The notes beneath the pieces were generated by a model. It had not been told where the DNA came from and made no database searches. It was given only the letters and a program-made list of their open reading frames with translations. A stretch of 21,535 nucleotides of DNA, taken from assembly GCA_049578545.1 (NCBI GenBank), contig JBAUMF010000071.1, positions 1 through 21,535 of the forward strand. The letters run 5' to 3'. Below, in pieces: positions 1 to 7,855 of this stretch. The stretch's first letter is position 1, and the number at the start of each line of letters is the position of its first letter. The stretch is from DASQBT01 sp049578545. Its GTDB lineage: Bacteria; Pseudomonadota; Gammaproteobacteria; Burkholderiales; Thiobacillaceae. A program made the position numbers and the translations under genes.

Positions 1-173
1 GGGCACGGACACAGCGCAGGGCTGGGTTGCGTATCCGCGCGGCATGACGTCGATATCCCGACGGGGCAACCTGCAATACCGTGCAGATCGGCTCGACCCC
101 GAAAGTGCCACGATGCTGGTCGATGAATTCCTTCAGGATTTGAGACGGCGGTCGAGCTCCGCCTGGGCGAAAA
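1..173 (-). CDS. IS3-family transposase OrfB, N-terminal part only (runs off the left edge)
   Basis: This is the first part of the integrase-type catalytic subunit of an IS3 transposase; the DDE residues would lie beyond the left edge. In the -1 frame relative to orfA the translation reads SQILKEFIDQHR, then GVEPICTVLQVAPSGYRRHA, which is the conserved OrfB start. OrfA and OrfB are normally joined by programmed -1 frameshifting. A T5 run (A5 at 170-174 on the plus strand) within the overlap is a plausible slip site. The frame stays open to base 1. Family assignment is firm, but the exact shift point is inferred. Confidence 0.8.
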
Positions 174-465
174 ACGCGCTGGCCAGCTTGAGAATCTCGT
201 TGGCACGGCGCAGTTCCTTGTTCTCTCGCTCCAGCGCTTTGATGCGGTCGCGTTCCTCGCGGGTGACACCATCGCGCATGCCTGCATCGATTTCATGCTT
301 GCGTACCCATTCGTGCAAGGTTTGGGGGACACAGCCAATCTTCGGCGCAATCGATTCAATGGCTGCCCATAGGTAGGCATACTCACCACGGTTCTCATGC
401 ACCATGCGAACAGCACGTTCGCGTAATTCAGGGGAATATTTCGGGGTGATCTTCTTGCTCATCAT
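133..465 (-). CDS. IS3-family transposase OrfA (DNA-binding subunit)
   Basis: This 110-residue protein binds the IS ends and is fused to OrfB by frameshifting to make the active transposase. An N-terminal helix-turn-helix (about residues 8-60, with YSPELRERAVRMV and IGCVPQTLHEWVRKHE) is followed by a leucine-zipper-like heptad stretch (LERENKELRRANEILKLAS, about residues 78-96), as usual in OrfA. The start ATG lies about 50 bases inside the IS end. The stop overlaps the OrfB frame. Length and architecture are normal, and nothing suggests inactivation within the visible part. Confidence 0.9.
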   Translation of the reverse strand: MMSKKITPKYSPELRERAVRMVHENRGEYAYLWAAIESIAPKIGCVPQTLHEWVRKHEIDAGMRDGVTREERDRIKALERENKELRRANEILKLASAFFAQAELDRRLKS

Positions 466-495
466 GGCTCCATCTTCTCAAGAAAAGGAGCCTCC

Positions 496-515
496 TCAAA
501 ACCCGGGGCGGTTCA
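496..515 (-). repeat. Terminal inverted repeat of the left IS3 element
   Basis: On the minus strand the sequence TGAACCGCCCCGGGTTTTGA starts exactly at 515 and leads into the orfA leader. The boundary is placed by the TG dinucleotide and by resemblance to IS51-type ends. The partner repeat is outside the window. Confidence 0.65.
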
Positions 516-934
516 CACTTCCATATGGTCATTTACATAAAGCCACTACGAGTCGAAAGTCCGCTTCACCCCCATACGCTACTGGTCGCCGGAAACTGGT
601 AGCTATCCCGTGGTCGGATTACATAGTCACTCACGCACGCGCTCACAATCTCTTCCAGCGTCGGCTTTCTGGAAGCCTTGCTCGAAGGGTGCTCCCGGCC
701 GGGAACGGTAAGTCAAGACTTTCCTCCATAGCGGGCAGCCGGCCCGCAAGAAGAATACGCTCCGTTCTCTTTTGTAAAATATCGAAAACAAGATCGCATT
801 GTCTCTATTGTCGTGTATATTTACGAATGCTTAATTTGCCTAGAGGTGTGCTTGTCCTTGGGCGCACCGGTTGTCATGTCGGCACAATCGAAGTTTCATA
901 AGGTAATTCGTTAACCATGCAAAGGAAATCAGTA
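516..934. other. Gene-free stretch between IS end and HiPIP gene
   Basis: No gene is recognised here. A short open stretch on the minus strand (about 645-780, containing ERILLAGRLPAMEES) shows no family resemblance and lacks a start context. The last 150 bases are AT-richer and probably hold the promoter of the HiPIP gene, but no convincing -35/-10 pair could be fixed. The IS end at 515 may have cut an older gene or promoter. Confidence 0.4.
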
Positions 935-1228
935 ATGAAAGAAGATATTAAACCTTCCCGCCGACAATTCCTGAAGATCGGCGGCGCCGCAATTGCCATG
1001 ATTCCCGTGGCGGTCTTGTCCGGGAAGGTGATGGCCTCGACCAATGCCGCAATGCGCACCGCGATGAAATACCAAGACAAGCCAAACGGTGATAAACAAT
1101 GCGGGACCTGCATGCAATTCATCCCGGGCAAATCTCCAAAGAATCTCGGCGGATGCAAATTATTCCCCGGAGACACCGAGGTCTCTGCCAGTGGCTATTG
1201 TATTGCCTGGGCCGCCAAACCAAAATAA
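935..1228 (+). CDS. High-potential iron-sulfur protein (HiPIP), Tat-exported
   Basis: A small periplasmic electron carrier holding one [4Fe-4S] cluster, used between respiratory or photosynthetic complexes and terminal acceptors. It has a twin-arginine signal (SRRQFLK at residues 8-14, a hydrophobic stretch, likely cleavage after VMA at about 33). The four cluster ligands are Cys56, Cys59, Cys74 and Cys89 in the spacing C-x2-C-x14-C-x14-C, followed by a Trp, as in HiPIPs. Start 935 is preferred over the in-frame ATG at 917 because AAGGAAA lies 6 bases upstream of it; that choice gives 97 residues. The gene stands alone, so its redox partner is not visible. Export in folded form fits a cofactor protein. 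Confidence 0.9.
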   Translation: MKEDIKPSRRQFLKIGGAAIAMIPVAVLSGKVMASTNAAMRTAMKYQDKPNGDKQCGTCMQFIPGKSPKNLGGCKLFPGDTEVSASGYCIAWAAKPK

Positions 1229-1253
1229 TCGGACAATTGCGCATCTGATTTGA

Positions 1254-1290
1254 AGGTTAGGTACGAGATTGCGCGGAGGATGCCTAACCT
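1254..1290. repeat. Inverted repeat after the HiPIP gene
   Basis: AGGTTAGG at 1254-1261 and CCTAACCT at 1283-1290 are perfect 8-base arms around a 21-base loop, 25 bases after the HiPIP stop. It may stabilise or end the HiPIP transcript, but there is no T-run, so it is not a standard intrinsic terminator. Confidence 0.4.
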
Positions 1291-1391
1291 GCGCGGGCTG
1301 GTTGATTCAAATGTTGACCATCGCTTTTCCTGGCGACAACAGGTCCCTTGGGTTCGGGAAGCGCCGGTCTTCGATAAGCGGTCGATTCTTT

Positions 1392-1616
1392 CTACCCGTA
1401 CATCAGCACGACCAGCACTATGGCTGCCACCGCAAGCACCTTCACCGTCAACACCCACCAGACCCAGGACGGAACCACGCTTGTTGCTGCTGGGTCTCCG
1501 GTGGCGGAGTGATGCACCGGCTCGCTGTGTCTGCTGGTCGTTTCTCCGTAGCTTGCGTCAGTGCCCCGAATGCTGGCACCTGGGTTGGGCCTGCCGCCCT
1601 TGAGATTGATGGTCAA
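1392..1616 (-). CDS. Small tail-anchored membrane protein, unrecognised
   Basis: A 74-residue protein of unknown function. The N-terminal ~48 residues are polar and rich in Ser, Thr, Gly and His. The C-terminus is one hydrophobic segment (about residues 49-73, beginning WVWWVLTVKVLAVAAIV) ending two residues before the stop, so it looks tail-anchored in the inner membrane. The start is TTG. It is supported by a very strong Shine-Dalgarno, GGAGGGG, 5-7 bases upstream, which is the main reason to believe the gene. It converges with the HiPIP gene across a 160-base gap. No family is recognised. A chance open frame is the alternative, but the ribosome site plus clean membrane segment argue against it. 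Confidence 0.55.
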   Translation of the reverse strand: MTINLKGGRPNPGASIRGTDASYGETTSRHSEPVHHSATGDPAATSVVPSWVWWVLTVKVLAVAAIVLVVLMYG

Positions 1617-1780
1617 GCGATCCCCTCCAGTTGACGTAGTGACGCTGTTTTGCTCAGGATGAACCAGACGCCAGGAAGAGTCCGTGGGAGCGAGGGAACC
1701 ATAAGCTACTGGGCGTCCGGTCTGCGGTTAAGCGTCCAGTCGCAAGGTCGGCGCGTCCGTCAGGTGGTGCGCCGGGGTGT

Positions 1781-2398
1781 TCAGTCGTTCTCGCGTACCC
1801 ACTTAGCAAAAGAGTCTAAGAGTTGCCTGCGAATGATGCGATCGGGACCAGGGCAAAAGGAACTGGGGAGGATGCCAGCGCCCGACGTGGGCACGCAAAC
1901 CGTATTGATTTTCAGCTTTGAATGCTGTTCCACCTCGCTGACAAATACCGTCTCCATCGTGTCGGGGTTCAAGGCAATGATCTGATGGACAACGTCCACG
2001 TCTGTTAGGGATTTGGACTGGAAATACACGAACAGAAACGGCCGGTAGGAGTGATAGATATCCTTCAGCTCCCCACTTGTTACCGGCGTAAACACCTGAC
2101 CCTGCAAATTGCTTTCGACTAATACTTTTTGAAGGTCATCAAACACGAGTACCTGATCAAAGAAATTCAGGGCTTTCAACTGCGTGACATCATCCACCTC
2201 AGAACTGGCGAAGGCGGATTCGGAAATGACGATCAGCCCCTTAAACGGAGCTAACGGCAGTTTTTTCGAAATTACAACCCTCGCCGAATCCGGTTGGTAG
2301 ACCGCCCCGGCTTTGGGATCGACCTGCGAATGTTTTCCGTCCGTACCCCATGCGGCTACAGTGAAAAAAAGCACAACAACCATCAGAATCAGTTTCAT
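1781..2398 (-). CDS. Secreted protein of unknown function
   Basis: A 205-residue protein with an N-terminal signal peptide (MKLILMVVVLFFTVAAWG, cleavage probably after residue 18), so periplasmic or secreted. The start at 2398 is chosen because the signal peptide begins there; the frame is open for 35 codons further upstream but that part has no sense. The mature part mixes beta-like hydrophobic strands (GLIVISESAFAS, FDQVLVFDDLQKVLVES, PFLFVYFQSKSL) and has two Cys near the C-terminus (VCVP, SSFCPGPD) that could form a disulfide. The Shine-Dalgarno is weak. No family is recognised. It stands between a small membrane-protein gene and a transposase relic, so context gives no function. Confidence 0.65.
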   Translation of the reverse strand: MKLILMVVVLFFTVAAWGTDGKHSQVDPKAGAVYQPDSARVVISKKLPLAPFKGLIVISESAFASSEVDDVTQLKALNFFDQVLVFDDLQKVLVESNLQGQVFTPVTSGELKDIYHSYRPFLFVYFQSKSLTDVDVVHQIIALNPDTMETVFVSEVEQHSKLKINTVCVPTSGAGILPSSFCPGPDRIIRRQLLDSFAKWVREND

Positions 2399-2579
2399 TG
2401 GCGCCGGATGTCTAATGAACAAATATGCGGAACAAGTAGCAAGGGTGAAGGATCCATAATACCTTACGCAAACCAAGTCATTGGCTCTAACTTGGCTGAT
2501 CAAGGGAAATGCCTACTCCGGCCGACTCACGGCCCTCCACGGCAGGTTAGGAATTGTCCGCTCCATCCCCAATAGCAGT

Positions 2580-3076
2580 CGGCTAGCGGCCATCGCGGGT
2601 CTTGAACTGGCCTTTGTAGTCTGCGCTTCACAGCGCATTGGAGTGTACGTCTGCTCCAGCGGTCCGGGCTGGGGTGGCACGCGGCGTCGACGCCGCTGTG
2701 GTGCGATCTGTCCAGCGCTTGAGAATGTTGTGGATCGTCGTCTTTGAAGGGGGCGACGGGTCGGGGAAGCGGGCTGTCCGCAGCACTTGGAGTTACTTCG
2801 GCCCCGGTGGGCCGCAGCTTCGTCCACGCAGTTCAAGGATGGCCTGTCGAACCGCATCGGGCGTTTCCCCCCCCCCCCCGCCGCTGCGTGAGGGCGGCGA
2901 CTGCGTTCCTCCAGGCCCTCCAGCCCTTCGCATCGGTAACGGTCAAGCCACTTGCAGCCGGTCTTGCGGCTGATGCCATAAGGTGAGCACAGTTGGCTGA
3001 AATCGCCCCCTTCGCGCAAACAGTCAGCAATAAACAGTACCTTCTCGTCCATCAGCTCCACCTCTCTCCAGGGCAC
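2580..3076 (-). pseudogene. IS481-family transposase relic, frameshifted and truncated
   Basis: The reading starts at GTG (3076) after a good GAGGAGG site and gives VPWREVELMDEKVLFIADCL, then YGISRKTGCKWLDRY and GLEGLEERSRRPH, the IS481-type N-terminal helix-turn-helix. After the C13 tract (plus strand) the family sequence moves to another frame (TPDAVRQAILELRGR, later KTTIHNILKR), returns to the first (AGQIAPQRRRRRVPPQ) and moves again (SADYKGQFKTRDGR). In-frame stops replace expected residues, including the position before SADYKG. The catalytic DDE domain is mostly missing. The gene is dead. The 3' boundary near 2580 is approximate. Confidence 0.8.
2867..2879. repeat. Homopolymer tract of 13 C
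   Basis: Thirteen consecutive C residues on the plus strand sit inside the IS481 transposase relic, exactly where the reading frame of the family first breaks. Slippage at the tract is the likely cause of that frameshift; a read-length error there is also possible. Confidence 0.9.
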
Positions 3077-3182
3077 GGCTGCCTCCTCTCGAAGACATCC
3101 ATGCAGGGTAATCTCACTGTTACCCATGTCCTTGAACTCTTGTGTTGCCGATGAGTATGAGCCGTACAGGTGCTCTTTCTTT

Positions 3183-3217
3183 GGATACTTTACTTTGAGC
3201 AAGCAAAAAAAGTATCC
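3183..3217. repeat. Inverted repeat GGATACTTT / AAAGTATCC
   Basis: Nine-base perfect arms at 3183-3191 and 3209-3217 around a 17-base loop. It overlaps the T-run of the terminator of the exbB-tonB-sel1 operon. Similar intergenic dyads with GTACTTT/AAAGTA cores are common in proteobacterial genomes, so this may be one copy of a dispersed intergenic repeat; that is recollection, not something the window shows. Confidence 0.5.
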
Positions 3218-3231
3218 CGCCATCAAGGCGG
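3205..3231 (-). terminator. Intrinsic terminator of the exbB-exbD-tonB-sel1 operon
   Basis: On the minus strand CCGCC-TTGAT-GGCGG (3231-3217) is followed by GATAC and seven T (3211-3205). It lies 37 bases after the Sel1 gene stop, the expected place for the end of this operon. Confidence 0.7.
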
Positions 3232-3267
3232 AAGAGTTTTTGAAGTTGGGCAAATCCGCGACAAGAT

Positions 3268-4851
3268 TCATCTGCCCACGGGCAGCGGCATCATCACCGG
3301 CGCAACGGGCATATTCAGCGGCATTGCCGCCGGCACACCCGGCCTGGGTTGCGAAGCAGGTGCTACTGCATTCGCTTGTTGGGGAGCGGCGGAAGGTACA
3401 GCCGACTTCATCATGCGTTCGTAGATGCTCCCCAGATTGAGCATCGCTTTGGTATAACCCTGCGCGGCAGACTTGCGGAACCAGGCAACCGCCTGATCGG
3501 CATTTTGGGCAACGCCCAAACCATCGCGGTACATCACCCCGATATTGTTCTGGGCAGCGGCATCGCCCTGCTCGGCGGCTTTCTTGTACCAGGTCGCCGC
3601 CTGTGCTGCATCCTTGGCAACCCCCTGGCCCAGTTCATACATCACTCCGAGGTTGTTCTGTGCAGCGGCATCACCCTGTTCTGCCGCCTTCTTCAACCAT
3701 TGCCCGGCTTCCCTGGCATCACCGCCGGATTTCATGATGAGCCAGCCCAGCCGGCCCTGGGCACTCGCCACACCTTGCCCAGCCGCCTTGCGGTAGTATG
3801 CCATGGCATCTGCCGGCCTGGTTTGTTCCAGCAGCTGCGCCAGGTTGGTTTGCGCCTGGACATTTCCGGCATCGGCGCCGATGCGGAACCATTTTTCCGC
3901 TTCAGCCGGATTGGCCGGCACACCATGGCCGTCGCGGTACATGACGCCAATGTTGTTGGCGGCAACGCCGCTTTTCTGCTCCGCCGCCTTGCGATACCAG
4001 TTGATGGCCCGGGTGAAGTCCTTTGCCACACCCTGACCTTGTTCGTACATCCAGCCAAGCTGGACCTGGGCATCGGTCTCGCCTTGCTCAGCCGCTTTCT
4101 CGAACCATTTTGCAGCCAGGGCCAGATCCGCGGGTCCGCCTTGGCCCTTGGTCAACATCCAGCCCAGTTTGGTCTGTGCCAGAACGTTGCCCTGCTCGGC
4201 AGCCATGCCAAACCATTTTCGCGCCTGCTCAAAATCCTGCTTCACGCCCTCCGCCCCGTCACGGTAAATCATGCCGAGGTTAGCCTGCGCAGCGGACAAG
4301 CCCTGTTCGGCCGCAGTGGTAAACCATTTGACGGCTTGAGGAAGGTTCTTTTGCACCCCTTGGCCGGTCGCATATTTCAGCCCAAGGTTGTTCTGTGCAT
4401 TGACATCATTCAACTGTGCTGCCTTGGTCAACCATTTGGCGCTTTCTTCCTGACTGGCGGCAACACCGGCCTGACCTTTGTCGTACATTGCAGCAAGATA
4501 GTTTTGCGCGGCCGGAAAGTTCTGTTCAGCCGATTTCTTCAGCCAATCGACGCCCGTCGCCGTGTCCATCTTTATCCCGTTTCCTTCCAGAAGCATGATG
4601 GCGAGGTTGTACTGGGCCACAGGTTCGCCCTGGTCTGCCGCCTTGCGATACCATTCGGCGGCCTTTGCCGGGTCCTTGGGCACGCCATCGCCCTTTTCAT
4701 AGGCCCAGCCCATTTTCATCTGTGCTTCGGGATCGCCCTGTTCCGCAGCGATTTGGTAATAGCGCATCCAGTCTGTTGGAGCTGGCAAATCTGCAGCCAT
4801 CACGGGGGCAGAAGCAAGGACACAAAGCAGAACGAACAGGGATTTCTTCAT
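3268..4851 (-). CDS. Periplasmic Sel1-repeat (SLR/TPR-like) protein
   Basis: A 527-residue solenoid protein that most likely acts as a periplasmic protein-binding scaffold. The signal peptide is MKKSLFVLLCVLASAPVMA with cleavage after residue 19. Twelve complete Sel1-type repeats of about 36 residues follow, typified by AQNNLGVMYELGQGV and AATWYKKAAEQGDA, plus a partial thirteenth. The repeat near residues 330-360 is shorter. The C-terminal ~50 residues are rich in Pro, Ala and Met and probably disordered. The start ATG overlaps the tonB stop as ATGA, and GGAG lies 7 bases upstream, so translation is coupled to tonB. Sel1 proteins often organise multiprotein complexes; a role in the ExbB-ExbD-TonB machine is inferred from the operon. 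An open frame on the opposite strand is a shadow of the repeats. Confidence 0.9.
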   Translation of the reverse strand: MKKSLFVLLCVLASAPVMAADLPAPTDWMRYYQIAAEQGDPEAQMKMGWAYEKGDGVPKDPAKAAEWYRKAADQGEPVAQYNLAIMLLEGNGIKMDTATGVDWLKKSAEQNFPAAQNYLAAMYDKGQAGVAASQEESAKWLTKAAQLNDVNAQNNLGLKYATGQGVQKNLPQAVKWFTTAAEQGLSAAQANLGMIYRDGAEGVKQDFEQARKWFGMAAEQGNVLAQTKLGWMLTKGQGGPADLALAAKWFEKAAEQGETDAQVQLGWMYEQGQGVAKDFTRAINWYRKAAEQKSGVAANNIGVMYRDGHGVPANPAEAEKWFRIGADAGNVQAQTNLAQLLEQTRPADAMAYYRKAAGQGVASAQGRLGWLIMKSGGDAREAGQWLKKAAEQGDAAAQNNLGVMYELGQGVAKDAAQAATWYKKAAEQGDAAAQNNIGVMYRDGLGVAQNADQAVAWFRKSAAQGYTKAMLNLGSIYERMMKSAVPSAAPQQANAVAPASQPRPGVPAAMPLNMPVAPVMMPLPVGR

Positions 4852-6659
4852 GGGTTTGCTCCATTCATTGGGTTTGGCGGTTTACGGTATTCAATTGGCA
4901 CGGTCATCCAGGCGACAACCGGCTGGCCATTGCGTTGCGCTGGCTGGAAATGCCAGCGCTTTACGGTCTCATAGGCGGCCGTATCCAGAATCCGGGCTCC
5001 GCTGGACTGCTTGAGCAGGATCTTGCCCACCGCACCGTTGGTAAGAACTTCGGCACGCAGCACAACCTTGCCTTGCAGATTGTTCACGATGGCGCTCAGC
5101 GGATATACCGGCATCTGGTTGCCTGGCAGATGCTGCGGTGGGAACTCCACACCCATCATTGCCGAGGAAGAAGGCATGATGCTGTCCAGGTCCTTGGGAA
5201 TGGGTTTGGCATTAAGCCCGGCCATCATCAGGGGAATTTCACAGATGTGAGCGGGCGAAGCGGTCTTGACGGTGGTCGCGGTATACCGGTCTTCCAGCAG
5301 GCGGGCGCTGGCATCGTTAACCGCAACTTTCTGCATGGCGACATGATTGTCTTCCGCAGTTTCAAAGGAAGCGTTGATGGGTGAAACGCCGCCCGCCATC
5401 TGTGCGCGTTGCAGGCCGGGTGTTCCACGCATGGAAGTGCCGCTGCTGGCCGATGCCAGCTGCAGCCCTGAAGACTCGCCTTCTCTGCTGCCCATCCCGC
5501 CGTCACCCCATTTCCCCGCACTTCCATCTGGTCCGGGACGCCCCGTTCCCGAAGCCGCAGCGGCAGCAGCCGCCGCCACGCTCGGGCCGGACGATCCGAT
5601 CAGGCCGCCCGATTGCTGTTCGCCAGGGGCCGCGGTCGAACCACCGCCTCTGCCGACAGAACCGGGACCCGTTTCGCGTTTACTGGCGCCAGTGCCTGTT
5701 GCTGCTCCCCGCACTGCGCTGCTACCCGGGCCCGGTGCGGCCGCCAGAGCCAACTGTGGTTCTTTGCCTGAGCGGTTTGAACCGCCCTCGCTTGGACGCC
5801 CGCTGCCTGACATATCACTGCGTGAAGGTGCAGACAAGCCTGATGTCTGGGCATTACGTGCGACGCCAACGACTGCGGCCTGGCTGGAGGAAGACGCTGA
5901 CTGCCAGCTGCCCTGACGCGCTTCGTTGGCGCGCGGCTCCAGGCCTGCAGCAGGCTGCCGTGCCCCCCCCTGGCTGGCAAACGCACCGGAAGGCCGGGAC
6001 GCATGACGATATTCCGGTGCCACAGACTGGACGGCTGGCGTACTGCCCGTAAGCAAAGTCGGGCCCGGGCTTGCATCCTCGCCGCTCTTCGATTGCAAAG
6101 CCTGGACGATGGAAGACTGGCGCCCGGCATAGGCTGGACGCGGTGGCATGCTGGCCAGCGTGCTAGCCTGCCAGGCAGGTCCCGGCCTGGAGGCATTGCC
6201 CGGATTGGCGGCGGTGCCCTGTGCCGCTGTGCCGGGTTTGTTCGCAGGTGTCGCCGTTGACATTTTTGAAGAGGCCAGCCTGATCGTGTGGCCCGCGGAC
6301 TTGATCTTGCGTTTCCTGACTTCCTTCAACTCGACCTGCATTTCCTGCAGTGCCTCTGGGGGTTCCACCTTGTGCCTGACCTGGGGAGGACGGGCCTCCA
6401 CGATCCGGGTAGAGGCAATCTGTTTCTGCGCTCTGGAATATTGGTGCTGGACCTGCGCGGCAACGGGTTGGGGTTCGAGCTGCACTTCGATTTCCATGGG
6501 CGGCGGGGGCAATTCCGGCCGCTCCAGCAGCCATGGCAAGGCAAGCAGCAACAGCCCATGCATCACAAGCGACCCCGTGAATGATCCCCACTGGTAGCGT
6601 TCGATGTGTTGCGGCTGAACAGGCGATGAAGTCAGCGGCAGGGCATTGTCACTTCGCAT
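4848..6659 (-). CDS. tonB: TonB-family energy transducer with long low-complexity spacer
   Basis: This protein links the ExbB-ExbD proton motor in the inner membrane to outer-membrane receptors. Near the N-terminus a membrane helix carries the TonB motif S-x3-H (SLVMH, residues 30-34). The following PELPPPPMEIEV is a Pro-rich TonB hallmark. The C-terminal domain (about 505-592: NLQGKVVLRAEVLTNGAVGK, TAAYETVKRWHFQPA, WMTVPIEYRKP) is a standard TonB domain. Between them are about 400 residues rich in Gly, Ser, Ala and Pro, including eight consecutive Ala; the whole is 603 residues, over twice the usual ~240. Start 6659 (ATG) is preferred over an upstream TTG at 6686; it overlaps the exbD stop by 11 bases. 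The long spacer may span a thick periplasm or bind partners such as the coupled Sel1 protein. Confidence 0.88.
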   Translation of the reverse strand: MRSDNALPLTSSPVQPQHIERYQWGSFTGSLVMHGLLLLALPWLLERPELPPPPMEIEVQLEPQPVAAQVQHQYSRAQKQIASTRIVEARPPQVRHKVEPPEALQEMQVELKEVRKRKIKSAGHTIRLASSKMSTATPANKPGTAAQGTAANPGNASRPGPAWQASTLASMPPRPAYAGRQSSIVQALQSKSGEDASPGPTLLTGSTPAVQSVAPEYRHASRPSGAFASQGGARQPAAGLEPRANEARQGSWQSASSSSQAAVVGVARNAQTSGLSAPSRSDMSGSGRPSEGGSNRSGKEPQLALAAAPGPGSSAVRGAATGTGASKRETGPGSVGRGGGSTAAPGEQQSGGLIGSSGPSVAAAAAAAASGTGRPGPDGSAGKWGDGGMGSREGESSGLQLASASSGTSMRGTPGLQRAQMAGGVSPINASFETAEDNHVAMQKVAVNDASARLLEDRYTATTVKTASPAHICEIPLMMAGLNAKPIPKDLDSIMPSSSAMMGVEFPPQHLPGNQMPVYPLSAIVNNLQGKVVLRAEVLTNGAVGKILLKQSSGARILDTAAYETVKRWHFQPAQRNGQPVVAWMTVPIEYRKPPNPMNGANP

Positions 6660-7071
6660 GAAGCTCGCTGGATTCTGTGGTAACAAAAGTCAGCTTGGCA
6701 ATGCCCGCCCGGTTGACTGCCGCCATCACTTGGGCGATACGGCCATAGGGCACCAGCTCATCCGCCTTCAAACGTATGCTGACGTTCTCGTGTTCGGCAG
6801 CATACTGCTTGAGCTGGCCTTCCAGATCCTGCCCGGCAACTTGTTTCTGATCGACAAACACTTCGCCGCCGGCATTAATCATCAGGTCCAGTGCCTTCAC
6901 ATCGGGCAATTTGGCGACAGGCGCGGTCTTTGGCAGATTGACCTGCACCGACTGCATCATGAAGGGCGCAGTCACCATGAAGATCACCAGCAGAACCAGC
7001 ATGACGTCCACCAGCGGCGTGACGTTGATCTCGCTCATGGCGGTGTAATCGGAATGCATGTTGAGCGCCAT
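6649..7071 (-). CDS. exbD: ExbD/TolR-family biopolymer transport protein
   Basis: ExbD forms the proton-conducting core of the TonB motor inside the ExbB pentamer. The 140 residues are the usual length. One membrane helix (about 20-39) carries the essential acidic residue Asp22 in NVTPLVDVMLVLLVIFMV, followed by a periplasmic domain with the expected LPDVKALDLMINAGGEVFVD and PYGRIAQVMAAVNRAGI stretches. The start is directly after the exbB stop (TAAATG), with GGAG 9 bases upstream. TolR is the close relative; the adjoining TonB gene and the absence of tolA, tolB and pal favour ExbD. Confidence 0.92.
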   Translation of the reverse strand: MALNMHSDYTAMSEINVTPLVDVMLVLLVIFMVTAPFMMQSVQVNLPKTAPVAKLPDVKALDLMINAGGEVFVDQKQVAGQDLEGQLKQYAAEHENVSIRLKADELVPYGRIAQVMAAVNRAGIAKLTFVTTESSELHAK

Positions 7072-7731
7072 TTATTTGGGCTCCACGCGAAACTCCGACT
7101 TGGCTGCCAGGTTGAGGAAGTCGGTAGAAAACTGGTCGAGTTCTGCCACTGACAGCCGCACCCTGCGCACGCCATAGTTGTAGGCCAGAACCGCGGGTAC
7201 TGCGGTAGCGATGCCGACCGCGGTAGCGATCAGCGCATCGCCCACCGGGCCTGCAACCACATTCAGCGTGGCCGTGCCCGCCAGGCTGATTTCAGCCAGC
7301 GCATTCTTGATCCCCCACACGGTGCCAAACAATCCGATGAAAGGCGCGGTGCTGCCGATGCTGGCCAGCGCCATCAGGCCGCTTTCCAGACGATGCTGTT
7401 CCTTCTGCGCTTGCATGCGCAGATTGCGCTCGAGAATTTCCTGCCGGTTTCCAGCGAGCGCAAGATTTTCCGCAGCGTATTCAGCCTTGCGCAGCGTGCT
7501 GAAGCCCATCTGGCAAAGACGTGCCAGCATTCCCTCCTGGCCTGCGGCCGATCGTTCCGCATCGGAAAAATCGCGTGCATTCCAGAAGAGATTCTTCAGA
7601 CGATCATTCTGCTGTCGCGTGCGGGTCTGTTGCCAGAACTTGGCGAAAATCAGACTCCAGGTCACGATGGAAAAAACCAGCAGGATCAGCAGCGAAATGT
7701 TAACTGCGGGGGAAGTCGTTAAATTCAGCAT
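7072..7731 (-). CDS. exbB: ExbB/TolQ/MotA-family proton channel protein
   Basis: The pentameric scaffold of the TonB motor in the inner membrane. The 219 residues show an N-terminal membrane helix (about 11-30, SLLILLVFSIVTWSLIFAKF), a cytoplasmic stretch, then the signature GSTAPFIGLFGTVWGI (about 126-141) and the last two helices with VGDALIATAVGIATAVPAV. Start at 7731 has GGAG 6 bases upstream. It is the first gene of the exbB-exbD-tonB-sel1 operon. The 278-base gap upstream should carry the promoter; no clear Fur box was seen, so iron control is not supported. TolQ is the alternative name, but tol partners are absent. Confidence 0.92.
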   Translation of the reverse strand: MLNLTTSPAVNISLLILLVFSIVTWSLIFAKFWQQTRTRQQNDRLKNLFWNARDFSDAERSAAGQEGMLARLCQMGFSTLRKAEYAAENLALAGNRQEILERNLRMQAQKEQHRLESGLMALASIGSTAPFIGLFGTVWGIKNALAEISLAGTATLNVVAGPVGDALIATAVGIATAVPAVLAYNYGVRRVRLSVAELDQFSTDFLNLAAKSEFRVEPK

Positions 7732-7840
7732 GAAAGCTCCACATCGAACACACTAGAACCGATCCGCCAGAAATGGGGACCAATTGAAAAAGCCTTAGGG
7801 ACATTACGAAGAAATAATTGCGAAACTACCTTAAGCTACC

Positions 7841-7855
7841 GGCTTGAAACAAGCC
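7841..7855. repeat. Perfect dyad GGCTTG-AAA-CAAGCC in the exbB upstream region
   Basis: A 15-base perfect inverted repeat sits 110 bases upstream of exbB, and a related GCTTG-ACGG-CAAGC dyad is at 7936-7949. Both share the half-site GCTTG/CAAGC, so they could be operator sites of a dimeric regulator controlling exbB. No regulator is identified. Confidence 0.35.

Larger units (their letters stand above)
1..515 (-). mobile_element. IS3-family insertion sequence (IS51-like), partial
   Basis: The element is transcribed right to left and is cut by the left edge of the window. It contains a complete orfA, the start of orfB in the -1 frame, and a terminal end at 515. Read on the minus strand the end begins TGAACCGCCCCGGGTTTTGA, with the TG start usual for IS3-family ends and the GC-rich motif of IS51-type elements. 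The opposite end and any target duplication lie outside the window, so intactness cannot be judged. Confidence 0.85.

Noticed and set aside
3349..4974. 541-codon open frame on the plus strand opposite the Sel1 gene
   Set aside because: The Sel1 frame has a signal peptide, twelve regular repeats, a coupled start and a terminator. The antisense frame is a by-product of repeated GC-rich codons and matches nothing.
5347..6597. Several long plus-strand frames opposite tonB
   Set aside because: They mirror the low-complexity Gly/Ala/Pro codons of the TonB spacer and have no ribosome sites or family features.
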